Source of the DNA: Lysobacteraceae bacterium
GTDB lineage: Bacteria > Pseudomonadota > Gammaproteobacteria > Xanthomonadales > Rhodanobacteraceae
DNA: 37,941 bases
Reading direction: 5' to 3'
NCBI GenBank assembly: GCA_018970895.1
Contig: JAGWVM010000017.1
Coordinates: 1 to 37,941, forward strand
Shown here: positions 9,120 to 17,040 of the stretch, in pieces
Layout: each line of letters begins with the position of its first letter
Numbering within the stretch: the stretch's first letter is position 1
The notes under the pieces: model-generated
Told to the model about the DNA's origin: nothing
The model's input: only the letters and a program-made list of their open reading frames with translations
Database searches by the model: none
Made by a program: the position numbers and the translations under genes

Positions 9120-9824
9120 ATGGCACCGATCCGCTGCGAATCCCTGGCCGAGGACGCCCTGCTGCTGCAGGTCGGCGCGGGCATCGACCCGGACACCAGT
9201 GACCGCGTGCTGACCGCGACCGCGGTGCTCGCTCGCGCCCTGCCCGGGGTGGAATGCGTGCCCGCCTACGCCAGCGTGCTGTTGCGGTTCGACGCCGAGG
9301 CGTGGCGCACGTCCGACGGAACCGCACCGCATCACGCCGTGCGCGAGGCCGCGCTGGCCGCGCTGGCCTCGCCGGACGCGGTGTCACCGGTGCCACGCGA
9401 GGTGACGGTACCGGTCTGCTATGGCGGCGACGCCGGCCCCGATCTCGACGAGGTCGCCCGGCTGACCGGTCTGGAGGCCGGAGAAGTCGTCGCCCGCCAT
9501 GCCGCCGGACACTACCGCGTGGCGATGCTCGGCTTCGCGCCGGGCTTTCCCTACCTGCTGGGCCTGGATCCGGCCCTGGCCGTGCCGCGCCGGGCCGACC
9601 CGCGCATCCGCGTGCCGGCCGGCAGCGTGGCGATCGGCGGGGCGCAGACCGGTATCTATCCCGACGCCCTGCCCGGCGGCTGGCAGCTGATCGGACGCAC
9701 GCCGCTGCGGCTGTTCGACCCGGCCGCGGACGAACCGGCCGCGCTGCGCCCGGGTGACCGCGTGCGCTTCGCGCCGATCGACGCCGCGCGCTTCGATGCG
9801 CTGCGGACGGAGGCCCGGCGATGA
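9120..9824 (+). CDS. pxpB: 5-oxoprolinase subunit PxpB
   Basis: A 234-residue KipI/PxpB family protein. With PxpC and PxpA it forms the bacterial ATP-dependent 5-oxoprolinase that converts pyroglutamate to glutamate. The hallmark segments are present: VPVCYGGDAGPDLDEVA, MLGFAPGFPYLLGL and IPAGSVAIGG-like VPAGSVAIGG, then GGWQLIGRTPLRLFD, all in the cyclophilin-like AHS1 domain. The start ATG lies seven bases after the HIT gene. The stop overlaps pxpC as ATGA, giving the conserved pxpB-pxpC-pxpA order. Confidence 0.95.
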   Translation: MAPIRCESLAEDALLLQVGAGIDPDTSDRVLTATAVLARALPGVECVPAYASVLLRFDAEAWRTSDGTAPHHAVREAALAALASPDAVSPVPREVTVPVCYGGDAGPDLDEVARLTGLEAGEVVARHAAGHYRVAMLGFAPGFPYLLGLDPALAVPRRADPRIRVPAGSVAIGGAQTGIYPDALPGGWQLIGRTPLRLFDPAADEPAALRPGDRVRFAPIDAARFDALRTEARR

Positions 9825-10798
9825 TCGTGCAGGTACTGCGACCCGGCCTGCTGACCACGCTGCAGGACGCCGGCCGTCCCGGCCACGCAGCGCTCGGTAT
9901 CGGACGCAGCGGGACGGCGGACCGTCCGGCATGGCAGCTGGCCAATGCGCTGGTCGGCAACTGCGGCGACGAGGCGGCGCTGGAGATCACCCTGCAGGGC
10001 CCGACCCTGCGCTTCGGGCGCGCGGCGCGGATCGCCCTGACCGGCGCGCCGATCGACGCTCGTGTGGACGATGCGCCGCTGCCGCCGTGGACCGCGGTCG
10101 ATCTGCCGTCCGGGACCGTGCTGCGCCTGCGCGGCATGCGCCAGGGCTGCCGCAGCTACCTCGCGGTGCATGGCGGCTTCGCCGTGACGGCCGTGCTCGG
10201 CAGCCGCAGCGAGGACCTGCACGCCCGGCTCGGGCCGCTCGGCGGGCGCGCGCTGGTCGCCGGCGACGCGCTGCCGCTGGACCCGACCCGCGGGATCGAG
10301 GCCGCGGAACGGCTGCGTATCCGCCGCTGGGGCATTGATCCGCAGCCCTGGTTCGACTTCGCGATGGGACCGCTGGGGCTGCTGCCGGGCAGCCATGCCG
10401 AGCGGCTCGATGCGGCATCCCGCCAGCGGCTGCACCGCCAGCCGTTCCGCCTGGCCAGCTCCAGCAATCGCACCGGCGCACGGCTGGAGGGCGAGGCGCT
10501 GGCGCTGGCCGCGCCGCTGGAGCTGGTGTCCGAAGCGGTGCTGCCGGGCACCGTGCAGCTGCCGCCGTCCGGCCAGCCGATCGCCCTGCTGGCCGAGGCG
10601 CCGGTCACCGGCGGCTACCCGCGCATCGGACAGGTCGCGGCCGCGGACCTGCCGACCCTGGCGCAGCGCCGGCCGGGCGACGCCGTGCAATTCACCCCGA
10701 TCGCGCTGGACGAGGCGCTGGAGCGCCAGCACCGGCGCGGGCGCGAGCTGCACCGGCTGGTGCAGCGGGTACTCGAGCGCGGAGAATCGGAACGATGA
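9821..10798 (+). CDS. pxpC: 5-oxoprolinase subunit PxpC
   Basis: A 325-residue AHS2-domain (KipA/biotin-dependent carboxyltransferase-like) protein, the second 5-oxoprolinase subunit. Diagnostic blocks are TLQDAGRPGHAALGIGRSG near the N-terminus, YLAVHGGF, SSSNRTGARLEG, and PVTGGYPRIGQV near the C-terminus. Length is normal for the subunit. It overlaps pxpB upstream and pxpA downstream, each by four bases (ATGA), so equimolar translation of the complex is likely. Confidence 0.95.
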   Translation: MIVQVLRPGLLTTLQDAGRPGHAALGIGRSGTADRPAWQLANALVGNCGDEAALEITLQGPTLRFGRAARIALTGAPIDARVDDAPLPPWTAVDLPSGTVLRLRGMRQGCRSYLAVHGGFAVTAVLGSRSEDLHARLGPLGGRALVAGDALPLDPTRGIEAAERLRIRRWGIDPQPWFDFAMGPLGLLPGSHAERLDAASRQRLHRQPFRLASSSNRTGARLEGEALALAAPLELVSEAVLPGTVQLPPSGQPIALLAEAPVTGGYPRIGQVAAADLPTLAQRRPGDAVQFTPIALDEALERQHRRGRELHRLVQRVLERGESER

Positions 10799-11559
10799 AA
10801 CGCATCGATCTCAACTGCGACCTCGGCGAATCCTTCGGCGCCTGGCGGATGGGCGAGGACAGCGTCCTGCTCACCCTGGTCAGCTCGGCGAACGTCGCCT
10901 GCGGCTTCCACGCCGGCGATCCGACCATCATGCAGCGGACGGTGGCCGAGGCGACCGCGCGAGGCGTGGCGATCGGCGCCCACGTCTCGCTGCCCGACCT
11001 GCAGGGCTTCGGCCGGCGCGAGATGGCGGTGTCGCCGGCCGAGGTGCACGCGATGACGCTGTACCAGCTCGGTGCGCTCGACAGCTTCGCGAGAGCCGCC
11101 GGCACGACCGTCGCCCACATGAAACCGCACGGTGCGCTCTACAACATGGCCGCCCGCGACCGCGCGCTGGCCGATGCGATCGCCGGAGCGGTGCGTGCGT
11201 TCGACCCATCGCTGCGGCTGTTCGGCCTGGCCGGCTCGGCCCTGCTGGATGCCGGTCGCGCGGCGGGGCTGGCGGTGGTGTCCGAAGCCTTCGCCGATCG
11301 CCGCTACCGCGCCGACGGCTCGCTGCAGCCGCGCCGCGAGCCGGACGCGATGCTCACCGACGACGCGGAGGCCACCGCGCAGGCCCTGCGCATGGCCGTC
11401 GACGGCGTGGTCACCGCGGTCGACGGCACGACCGTGCAGCTGGAAGCGGACACGCTGTGCCTGCACGGCGACGGCGCCCACGCGGTGGCCTTCGCGCGCA
11501 GCCTGCGCGCCGCGCTGGAACAGGCCGGGCTGCGCGTCGTCGCGCCGGGGGTCGCGTGA
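10795..11559 (+). CDS. pxpA: 5-oxoprolinase subunit PxpA (LamB/YcsF family)
   Basis: A 254-residue LamB/YcsF protein, the third subunit of 5-oxoprolinase and the one that binds the oxoproline ring. The N-terminal signature is IDLNCDLGESFG, followed by ANVACGFHAGDP, IGAHVSLPDLQGFGRR and MKPHGALYN; the conserved Asp/His residues of these blocks line the active site. Length equals the family norm. The ATG overlaps the pxpC stop, and the stop overlaps the GTG of the DUF969 gene as GTGA. Confidence 0.96.
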   Translation: MKRIDLNCDLGESFGAWRMGEDSVLLTLVSSANVACGFHAGDPTIMQRTVAEATARGVAIGAHVSLPDLQGFGRREMAVSPAEVHAMTLYQLGALDSFARAAGTTVAHMKPHGALYNMAARDRALADAIAGAVRAFDPSLRLFGLAGSALLDAGRAAGLAVVSEAFADRRYRADGSLQPRREPDAMLTDDAEATAQALRMAVDGVVTAVDGTTVQLEADTLCLHGDGAHAVAFARSLRAALEQAGLRVVAPGVA

Positions 11560-12242
11560 ACGCCTGGCCCCTGCTCGGCGTCGCGGTGATCGCGCTCGGC
11601 TTCGTGCTGCGCTTCAACCCGGTGCTGGTGGTGGTCACCGCGGCGATCACCAGCGGCCTGCTCTCGGGCATGAGCGTGCCCGACCTGCTGGCCCTGCTCG
11701 GCACCAGCTTTGCCTCCAGCCGCATCCTGCTGATCATCGTGATGACCCTGCCGGCGATCGGCCTGCTGGAGCGCGCCGGCCTGCGCGAGCACGCCCGGGC
11801 GTGGATGGACCGCCTGCGCGGGATGACCCTGGCGCGACTGCTGGTGGGCTACCTGCTGGGCCGCCAGGTGCTGTCGATGATCGGCCTGCAGAGCGTGGCC
11901 GGACCGGCGCAGACGGTACGCCCGCTGCTGGCACCGATGGCCGAGGCGGCCGCCGCGCGGATCGATCCGGCGCTGCCGGAGGACGAGCGCGACCGCCTGC
12001 GCGCGCTGTGCGCCGCGACCGACAACGTCGGGCTGTTCTTCGGCGAGGACGTATTCATCGCGCTGGGTGCGGTGCTGCTCATCCAGGGCTTCTACAGCCA
12101 GCACGGGATCGAACTGACGCCGCTGTCGATCGCGCTGTGGGCGCTGCCGACGGCGATCGCCGCGTTCGTCGTCCACGGCGTGCGGATCGCGCTGTTCCAG
12201 CGTCACCTGCGTCGCCGCGCCGCGACCCGCCAGGTGAGCTGA
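11556..12242 (+). CDS. DUF969 family membrane protein, candidate pyroglutamate permease component
   Basis: A 228-residue integral membrane protein with about five or six transmembrane helices: two hydrophobic stretches in the first 50 residues, one near 50-70, one near 95-115, and a pair near 165-205. GLLERAGL, GRQVLSMIGLQSVAGPAQTVRPLLAPMAE and CAATDNVGLFFGEDVFIA fit the DUF969 family, which is almost always followed by a DUF979 gene, as here (three bases apart). These pairs often neighbour pcp or pxp genes, and here they lie exactly between pxpA and pcp. A role in uptake of pyroglutamate or pyroglutamyl peptides follows from context only. The GTG start overlaps the pxpA stop. Confidence 0.85.
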   Translation: MNAWPLLGVAVIALGFVLRFNPVLVVVTAAITSGLLSGMSVPDLLALLGTSFASSRILLIIVMTLPAIGLLERAGLREHARAWMDRLRGMTLARLLVGYLLGRQVLSMIGLQSVAGPAQTVRPLLAPMAEAAAARIDPALPEDERDRLRALCAATDNVGLFFGEDVFIALGAVLLIQGFYSQHGIELTPLSIALWALPTAIAAFVVHGVRIALFQRHLRRRAATRQVS

Positions 12243-12245
12243 GCG

Positions 12246-13214
12246 ATGCTCCGCGTCGAACACGTGCACCTGCTGCTGGCGCTGTTCATGGCCTACGCCG
12301 GCTGGCGCAACCTGCGCGAGCGCGAGGCCTGGCGCGGCGCGTTCTGGATGATCCTGGCGGTCCTGTTCGGCACGGGCGGGCTGGTACTGCGGGCGGCGCA
12401 TGACGGGCACCGGCTGCCGGCGCAGCTGGCCGGCCTGGCGGTCATCGCGGTGGCGCTGATCGCGCCGAAGCTCGGCCATCGTCGCCCGGCGGAGCAGACC
12501 ACTCCGGCCCAGCGCGCGGCCTCCGCCGGCCGGCTCCGCCACCGGCTGTTCCTGCCGGCGCTGCTGATTCCACTGGTGACCGTCGGCGTGGCGCTGGGCG
12601 GCGCGAAGCTGCAGTGGCACGGCTGGTCGCTGTTCGACCCGGTGCAGATGACCCTGACCGGACTGGCGCTGGCCTGCGTGCTGGCCCTGTTCGCCGCGGC
12701 CGTGGTGACCCGCGAGGCGCCCTCGCTGGGGCTGCTGGAAGGCCGCCGCCTGCTCGACACCATGGGCTGGGCCGTACTGCTGCCGGTGCTGCTGGCCGCA
12801 CTGGGCCAGGTGTTCACGCATAGCGGCGTGGGCGACGCGATCGCCCGGCTCACCACCGACGTGCTCCCCGCCGGCAGCGCCATGGCCTGCCTGCTGGCCT
12901 ACGGACTGGGCATGGTGGTGTTCACCGTGATCATGGGCAATGCATTTGCCGCTTTCCCGGTGATGACCGCCGGCATCGGCCTGCCGCTGCTGGTGCGGCA
13001 CTACGGCGCGAACCCCGCCACGCTGGGCGCCCTGGGCATGCTGTGCGGCTACTGCGGCACCCTGCTCACGCCGATGGCGGCCAACTTCAACCTGATACCG
13101 GCCGCGCTGCTTGAACTGCGCTCCCCCTACGGCGTGATCCGTGCCCAGGTGGTCACCGCGCTGGTGCTGCTTGCGGTGAACCTGGCGCTGATGGCGCTGC
13201 TGGTATTCCGCTGA
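12246..13214 (+). CDS. DUF979 family membrane protein, partner of DUF969
   Basis: A 322-residue polytopic membrane protein with about eight or nine predicted helices and a cytoplasmic Arg-rich loop near residues 80-100. The blocks VFTHSGVGDAIA, VFTVIMGNAFAAFPVMTAGIG and MLCGYCGTLLTPMAANFN are those of DUF979 proteins. The motif-rich GNAFAAFPV and GTLLTPMAANFN segments resemble the re-entrant substrate-binding loops of ion-coupled transporters such as gluconate/lactate-type permeases. That supports, but does not prove, a transport role with the DUF969 protein. The gene is followed after 22 bases by pcp. Confidence 0.85.
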   Translation: MLRVEHVHLLLALFMAYAGWRNLREREAWRGAFWMILAVLFGTGGLVLRAAHDGHRLPAQLAGLAVIAVALIAPKLGHRRPAEQTTPAQRAASAGRLRHRLFLPALLIPLVTVGVALGGAKLQWHGWSLFDPVQMTLTGLALACVLALFAAAVVTREAPSLGLLEGRRLLDTMGWAVLLPVLLAALGQVFTHSGVGDAIARLTTDVLPAGSAMACLLAYGLGMVVFTVIMGNAFAAFPVMTAGIGLPLLVRHYGANPATLGALGMLCGYCGTLLTPMAANFNLIPAALLELRSPYGVIRAQVVTALVLLAVNLALMALLVFR

Positions 13215-13236
13215 CTGCCTGCCGAGGCCCTTCGAC

Positions 13237-13890
13237 ATGACCCGAACCCCGCACATCCTGCTCACCGGCTTCGACCCGTTCGGCGGCGAGACCGTGAACC
13301 CCTCCTGGGAGGCGGTCCGCGCGCTGCACGGATGCCGGCTCGGCGGTCACCGCGTCGTCGCGCTGCAGCTGCCGACCGAGTTCACCGCCTCGCTGAAGGC
13401 CCTTCGGCGCGCGCTGCGCGAGCTGCGTCCGGCGATCGTGCTGGGCGTGGGCCAGGCCGGCGGCCGCAGCCGGCTGTCGCTGGAGCGGGTGGCGATCAAC
13501 GTCAACGATGCGCGCATCCCCGACAACGCCGGTGCACAGCCGGTGGACGAGCCGGTGGTCGCCGGCGGTCCGGCCGCCTACTTCAGCACCCTGCCGATCA
13601 AGGCGATGCTCGCCGCGTTGCGCGAGGAGGGGCTGCCGGCGGAGATCTCGAACACGGCGGGCACCTACGTGTGCAACCACATCGCCTATGCCATGGCCCA
13701 TTACACGGCGCGCCAGCGCGGGGTGCGCACGGGCTTCGTGCACATTCCCTTCCTGCCGGACCAGGCGGTGTCGCACACGCATGCGCCGAGCATGTCGCTG
13801 GAGGACGTGTGCCGCGGGCTGCGGATCGCCCTGCGCACGGCAGCGCGCGTCCAGGCGGATGCGAGGCTGCCGGCGGGCGCGATCAGCTAG
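13237..13890 (+). CDS. pcp: Pyroglutamyl-peptidase I
   Basis: A 217-residue cysteine peptidase of family C15 that removes N-terminal pyroglutamate from peptides. The catalytic residues are E83 (LSLERVA), C146 (TAGTYVCNH) and H169 (GFVHIPF), matching the Glu-Cys-His triad of known enzymes within one or two residues. N-terminal LLTGFDPFGGETVNPSWEA is the conserved substrate-side block. The enzyme is cytoplasmic. Placed last in the pxpBCA-DUF969-DUF979 cluster, it would supply the substrate of 5-oxoprolinase from imported or internal peptides. No terminator-like hairpin was seen in the 25 bases before the convergent lipoprotein gene. Confidence 0.97.
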   Translation: MTRTPHILLTGFDPFGGETVNPSWEAVRALHGCRLGGHRVVALQLPTEFTASLKALRRALRELRPAIVLGVGQAGGRSRLSLERVAINVNDARIPDNAGAQPVDEPVVAGGPAAYFSTLPIKAMLAALREEGLPAEISNTAGTYVCNHIAYAMAHYTARQRGVRTGFVHIPFLPDQAVSHTHAPSMSLEDVCRGLRIALRTAARVQADARLPAGAIS

Positions 13891-13915
13891 GCCGTCGCGC
13901 CCGCGATGTCGGGGC

Positions 13916-14413
13916 TCAGTAGCCCTGGGCGGCGTCTTCCATGCTGGAACCCGCCGCGTCCTTGCCCTTGAGGTGATTGTCCATCTTCACCGGACCGTGG
14001 TAGTCCTCGAGCTTGCGGGTCTTGGTGTCCTCGGGATTGATCTGCACCAAGGTACCCTTCTTGTCGTAATAGGCGACAAAGCCATAATCCAGCTGCATGC
14101 GGGCCAGGTACTGCAGGTGTTCCTTGCGGATCTTATAGTCGTCGCTGGGCACCAGCAGCACGGACTTGGGCAGCTTGCCGACCTCCTTCAGGTAGGCGAA
14201 GTGGCTGCCGGTGTCGAGCGCTGAAAGCACCGCGCCGTCGACCAGGAACTGGCCGCCCTTGTACGCCTTGATCACGGTGTCGAACTGGCCCCTGGCCTCG
14301 ATCGCGGCGACCTGCGCCTTGGTGTCGCCACGGTGGCAGCCGGCAAGCAGCACGGTGCTGCCGACGACGACGGCCATCGCCAGCCGTCCGGCGAGGGAAG
14401 AAAATCGGATCAT
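13916..14413 (-). CDS. Small lipoprotein, unknown function
   Basis: A 165-residue protein. The ATG at 14413 was preferred over upstream starts because it has a strong GCAGGAG ribosome-binding site and yields a classical lipoprotein signal ending in LLAGC with Cys26. The mature part is hydrophilic with a mix of Lys, Asp and Tyr; the segment GGQFLVDGAVLSALDTGSHF followed by KLPKSVLLVPSDDYKIRKEH suggests a small alpha/beta fold. I recognise no family. TACACT on this strand at 14455-14450 could be its -10 element. The gene is convergent with pcp and lies downstream of dcd with a 93-base gap. Confidence 0.75.
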   Translation of the reverse strand: MIRFSSLAGRLAMAVVVGSTVLLAGCHRGDTKAQVAAIEARGQFDTVIKAYKGGQFLVDGAVLSALDTGSHFAYLKEVGKLPKSVLLVPSDDYKIRKEHLQYLARMQLDYGFVAYYDKKGTLVQINPEDTKTRKLEDYHGPVKMDNHLKGKDAAGSSMEDAAQGY

Positions 14414-14506
14414 GCGGATCTCCTGCAAGGCATTCATCACAACACGGGGAGTGTAGCGCCGGGGCCGCGCCCGCGTGGCGCGCCGGAGCCGGCCGCCAGC
14501 GGGCAT

Positions 14507-15073
14507 TCAGGTGCGCGGCAGGGTCACGCCCTGCTGGCCCTGGTACTTGCCGCCGCGGTCGCGGTAGCTGGTCTGGCAGGTCTCGTCCGACTCGAAGAAC
14601 AGCATCTGCGCCACGCCCTCGTTGGCGTAGATCTTGGCCGGCAGCGGCGTGGTGTTGGAGAACTCCAGCGTCACGTGGCCCTCCCACTCCGGCTCCAGCG
14701 GCGTGACGTTGACGATGATGCCGCAGCGCGCGTAGGTGCTCTTGCCCAGGCACACCACCAGCACGTCGCGCGGGACGCGAAAGTACTCCACCGTGCGCGC
14801 CAGCGCGAACGAGTTGGGCGGGATGATGCACACGTCCGCCTCCACGTCGACGAAGCTGGTCGGATCGAACGCCTTCGGGTCGACGATGGTGGAATTGATG
14901 TTGGTGAAGATCTTGAACTCGCGCGCACAGCGGACGTCATAGCCGTAGCTGGACGTGCCGTAGGACACCAGCTTCTCGCCATCGCGCATCTTCACCTGGC
15001 CCGGCTCGAACGGCTCGATCATGCCGTGCTGCTCAGCCATCCGGCGGATCCACTTGTCGGGTTTGATGCTCAC
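14507..15073 (-). CDS. dcd: dCTP deaminase
   Basis: A 188-residue trimeric enzyme that deaminates dCTP to dUTP, feeding dTMP synthesis. It has the family blocks [52 protein letters not shown] and [14 protein letters not shown]; the Glu in the last block is the catalytic residue. The C-terminal lid [14 protein letters not shown] closes over the nucleotide. Length and order match E. coli and xanthomonad Dcd. It lies 111 bases downstream of apbC on the same strand, so co-transcription is plausible. Confidence 0.97.
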   Translation of the reverse strand: MSIKPDKWIRRMAEQHGMIEPFEPGQVKMRDGEKLVSYGTSSYGYDVRCAREFKIFTNINSTIVDPKAFDPTSFVDVEADVCIIPPNSFALARTVEYFRVPRDVLVVCLGKSTYARCGIIVNVTPLEPEWEGHVTLEFSNTTPLPAKIYANEGVAQMLFFESDETCQTSYRDRGGKYQGQQGVTLPRT

Positions 15074-15184
15074 GCGCGCTCCGGTTGTCGGGGGAGGGCG
15101 GCCAACGGGCCGGCCGCCGCAAGGACCCGGGAAAATACCACGCGGGCCGGCCCGGCAGGCAGCGCCGCGGCCGGACTGTGCCGA

Positions 15185-16279
15185 TCAGGCCGGCGGCGCG
15201 CCCTGCACCACCACCTTGCCCAGGCCCAGCGACTTGTTGCGCGGCTGGCGCGACAGGCGGCCCGCGGCGTTGCGGGCGATCTCGCGATACCGCAATGCCA
15301 GGTCGGACTCCGGCATCGCCACCACGGTCGGCGTGCCGCCGTCGGCCTGCTCGCGGATGCGGATGTCCAGCGGCAGCGAACCGAGGTAGGCCACGCCGTA
15401 CTGGTCGGCCATGCGCTGGCCGCCGCCCTCGCCGAAGATGTGCTCCTCGTGGCCGCAGGCCGAGCACACGTGGGTGGCCATGTTCTCCACCACGCCGAGC
15501 ACCGGCACGTCCACCTTCTCGAACATCTTCAGCGCCTTGCGCGCGTCCAGCAGCGCGATGTCCTGCGGCGTGGTGACGATCACCGCGCCGGCCACCGGCA
15601 CCTTCTGCGCCAGCGTGAGCTGGATGTCGCCGGTGCCGGGCGGCAGGTCGACGACGAGATAATCGAGCTGTTCCCAGCGCGAGTCGCCAAGCAGCTGCAT
15701 CATCGCCTGGGTGACCATCGGGCCGCGCCAGATCATCGGCGTCTCCTCGTCGACCAGGAAGCCGATCGACATCGCCTGCAGGCCGTGCGCCTCGAGCGGG
15801 ATGATGGTCTTGCCGTCGGGCGACTCGGGCTTGCCGGACAGGCCGAGCATGCGCGGCTGGCTGGGGCCGTAGATGTCGGCGTCCAGGATGCCGACCTTCG
15901 CGCCCTCGGCGGCCAGCGCCAGCGCCAGGTTCACCGACACCGTGGACTTGCCCACGCCGCCTTTGCCGGAGGCCACCACGATGATGTTCTTCACGTTCGG
16001 CAGCGGGGCCAGCTGGCCCTGTACCTTGTGCACCTGGACCCGGCTGCCGACCGACACCACCGCGGCGGCAATCGCCGGATGGGCTTCCAGTGCCCGGCGC
16101 ACCTGCGCGGCAAGCTCCGCCGTCACCGAGATCGCGGGATAGCCGAGCTGGACGTCGACCGACACGCGGTCGCCATCCACGCCGATGGCGCGCACGGACT
16201 CGGTCAGCGGCGCGCCGGTATGGGGGTCAGTGAGCGCGGCGAGCAGCTCGCGCACCAGCGCTTCGTTTGCCTGTGTCAT
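15185..16279 (-). CDS. apbC: Iron-sulfur cluster carrier ATPase ApbC/Mrp
   Basis: A 364-residue P-loop ATPase that carries and transfers [4Fe-4S] clusters. The N-terminal ~85 residues are a MIP18/DUF59 domain. The deviant Walker A GKGGVGKS is at residues 105-112, DADIYGPSQPRM follows near 133, and VDLPPGTGD near 210. The cluster-binding CxxC is C272-C275 (HVCSACGHE). The ATG at 16279 (MTQANEAL) is preferred; a TTG 30 bases upstream would add ten non-conserved residues. It is divergent from the DUF2147 gene, and CATAAT on this strand at 16314-16309 may be a -10 element. Confidence 0.95.
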   Translation of the reverse strand: MTQANEALVRELLAALTDPHTGAPLTESVRAIGVDGDRVSVDVQLGYPAISVTAELAAQVRRALEAHPAIAAAVVSVGSRVQVHKVQGQLAPLPNVKNIIVVASGKGGVGKSTVSVNLALALAAEGAKVGILDADIYGPSQPRMLGLSGKPESPDGKTIIPLEAHGLQAMSIGFLVDEETPMIWRGPMVTQAMMQLLGDSRWEQLDYLVVDLPPGTGDIQLTLAQKVPVAGAVIVTTPQDIALLDARKALKMFEKVDVPVLGVVENMATHVCSACGHEEHIFGEGGGQRMADQYGVAYLGSLPLDIRIREQADGGTPTVVAMPESDLALRYREIARNAAGRLSRQPRNKSLGLGKVVVQGAPPA

Positions 16280-16450
16280 GGGGTGTGTCTTGCCGGGGAA
16301 AGACCGCAATTATGCCAGTCATCCCGGGTTGGCCGGCTGCGCCGGATCATGGCGGCCGGCCGTCGGACCCGGTCTTGCGCATTGCAGCTTGACGCTCCAG
16401 CCGGCCCTCGCCAGTCTCATCGCCATACGCTTTCGTACGGGAGGAAACCC

Positions 16451-16915
16451 ATGACCCTGCTGTCCCGCCTCACCCTCGCCGCCAGCCTGCTGCTGGTCGC
16501 CGGCACCGCGTTCGCCGCCAACGACACCCCGGTCGGCACCTGGAAGACCATCGACGACGAAACCCACATGGCCAAGTCGATCGTGCAGATCACCGAGAAC
16601 AACGGCGAGCTGCAGGCAAAGATCATCAAGCTACTCAACCGCACTCCCGAGGACATCGCCCGCGACGGCGCCCAGCCGATCTGCGGGAAGTGCGACGGCG
16701 CTCGCCACAACCAGCCGATCGAAGGGCTGAACATCATGTGGGGCGTGAGCAAGGACGACGACGTGTGGGACGGCGGCAAGATCCTCGACCCGAAATCCGG
16801 CAAGGTCTACAAGGTGCGGCTGAAGATGCTCGACGGCGGCCAGAAGCTGGACGTGCACGGCTACATCGGCTTCGCCCTGATCGGCCGCTCGCAGGTGTGG
16901 GAACGACAGAACTGA
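16451..16915 (+). CDS. DUF2147 family secreted protein
   Basis: A 154-residue protein with a cleavable signal peptide (residues 1-22, cleavage after AFA). The mature domain, with PVGTWKTIDDE at its start and KVYKVRLKMLDGGQKLDVHGYIG, fits the lipocalin-like DUF2147 fold. Two cysteines in ICGKCDG (C78, C81) are conserved in many members. The protein is probably periplasmic; function is unknown, although small-ligand binding is plausible for the fold. The start follows GGGAGGAAA. A possible -35 TTGACG sits at 16389, but no good -10 matches it. A terminator follows. Confidence 0.88.
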   Translation: MTLLSRLTLAASLLLVAGTAFAANDTPVGTWKTIDDETHMAKSIVQITENNGELQAKIIKLLNRTPEDIARDGAQPICGKCDGARHNQPIEGLNIMWGVSKDDDVWDGGKILDPKSGKVYKVRLKMLDGGQKLDVHGYIGFALIGRSQVWERQN

Positions 16916-16940
16916 CCCCTGCGGTCGCGTCCTGCCCCGA

Positions 16941-16967
16941 AGGCCCGCCACCCGGCGGGCCTTTCGT
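16941..16967 (+). terminator. Rho-independent terminator after the DUF2147 gene
   Basis: AGGCCCGCC and GGCGGGCCT pair across a three- or four-base loop and are followed by TTCGTTT. It separates the DUF2147 gene from metG. Confidence 0.8.
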
Positions 16968-17040
16968 TTGGCTCCTCCGCAGGCCGGCACTTTGGACGTC
17001 CATGCCATAATGCAAGGTCACTTGAGCCAAGCCAGCCACC

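Noticed and set aside
16389..16420. TTGACG followed by TCTCAT as a promoter for the DUF2147 gene
   Set aside because: The spacing is 20 bases and no hexamer at 16-18 bases resembles a -10.
14333..16915. 860-codon plus-strand frame across dcd and apbC
   Set aside because: Only its last 154 codons are real (the DUF2147 gene from 16451); the rest is antisense to apbC and dcd.
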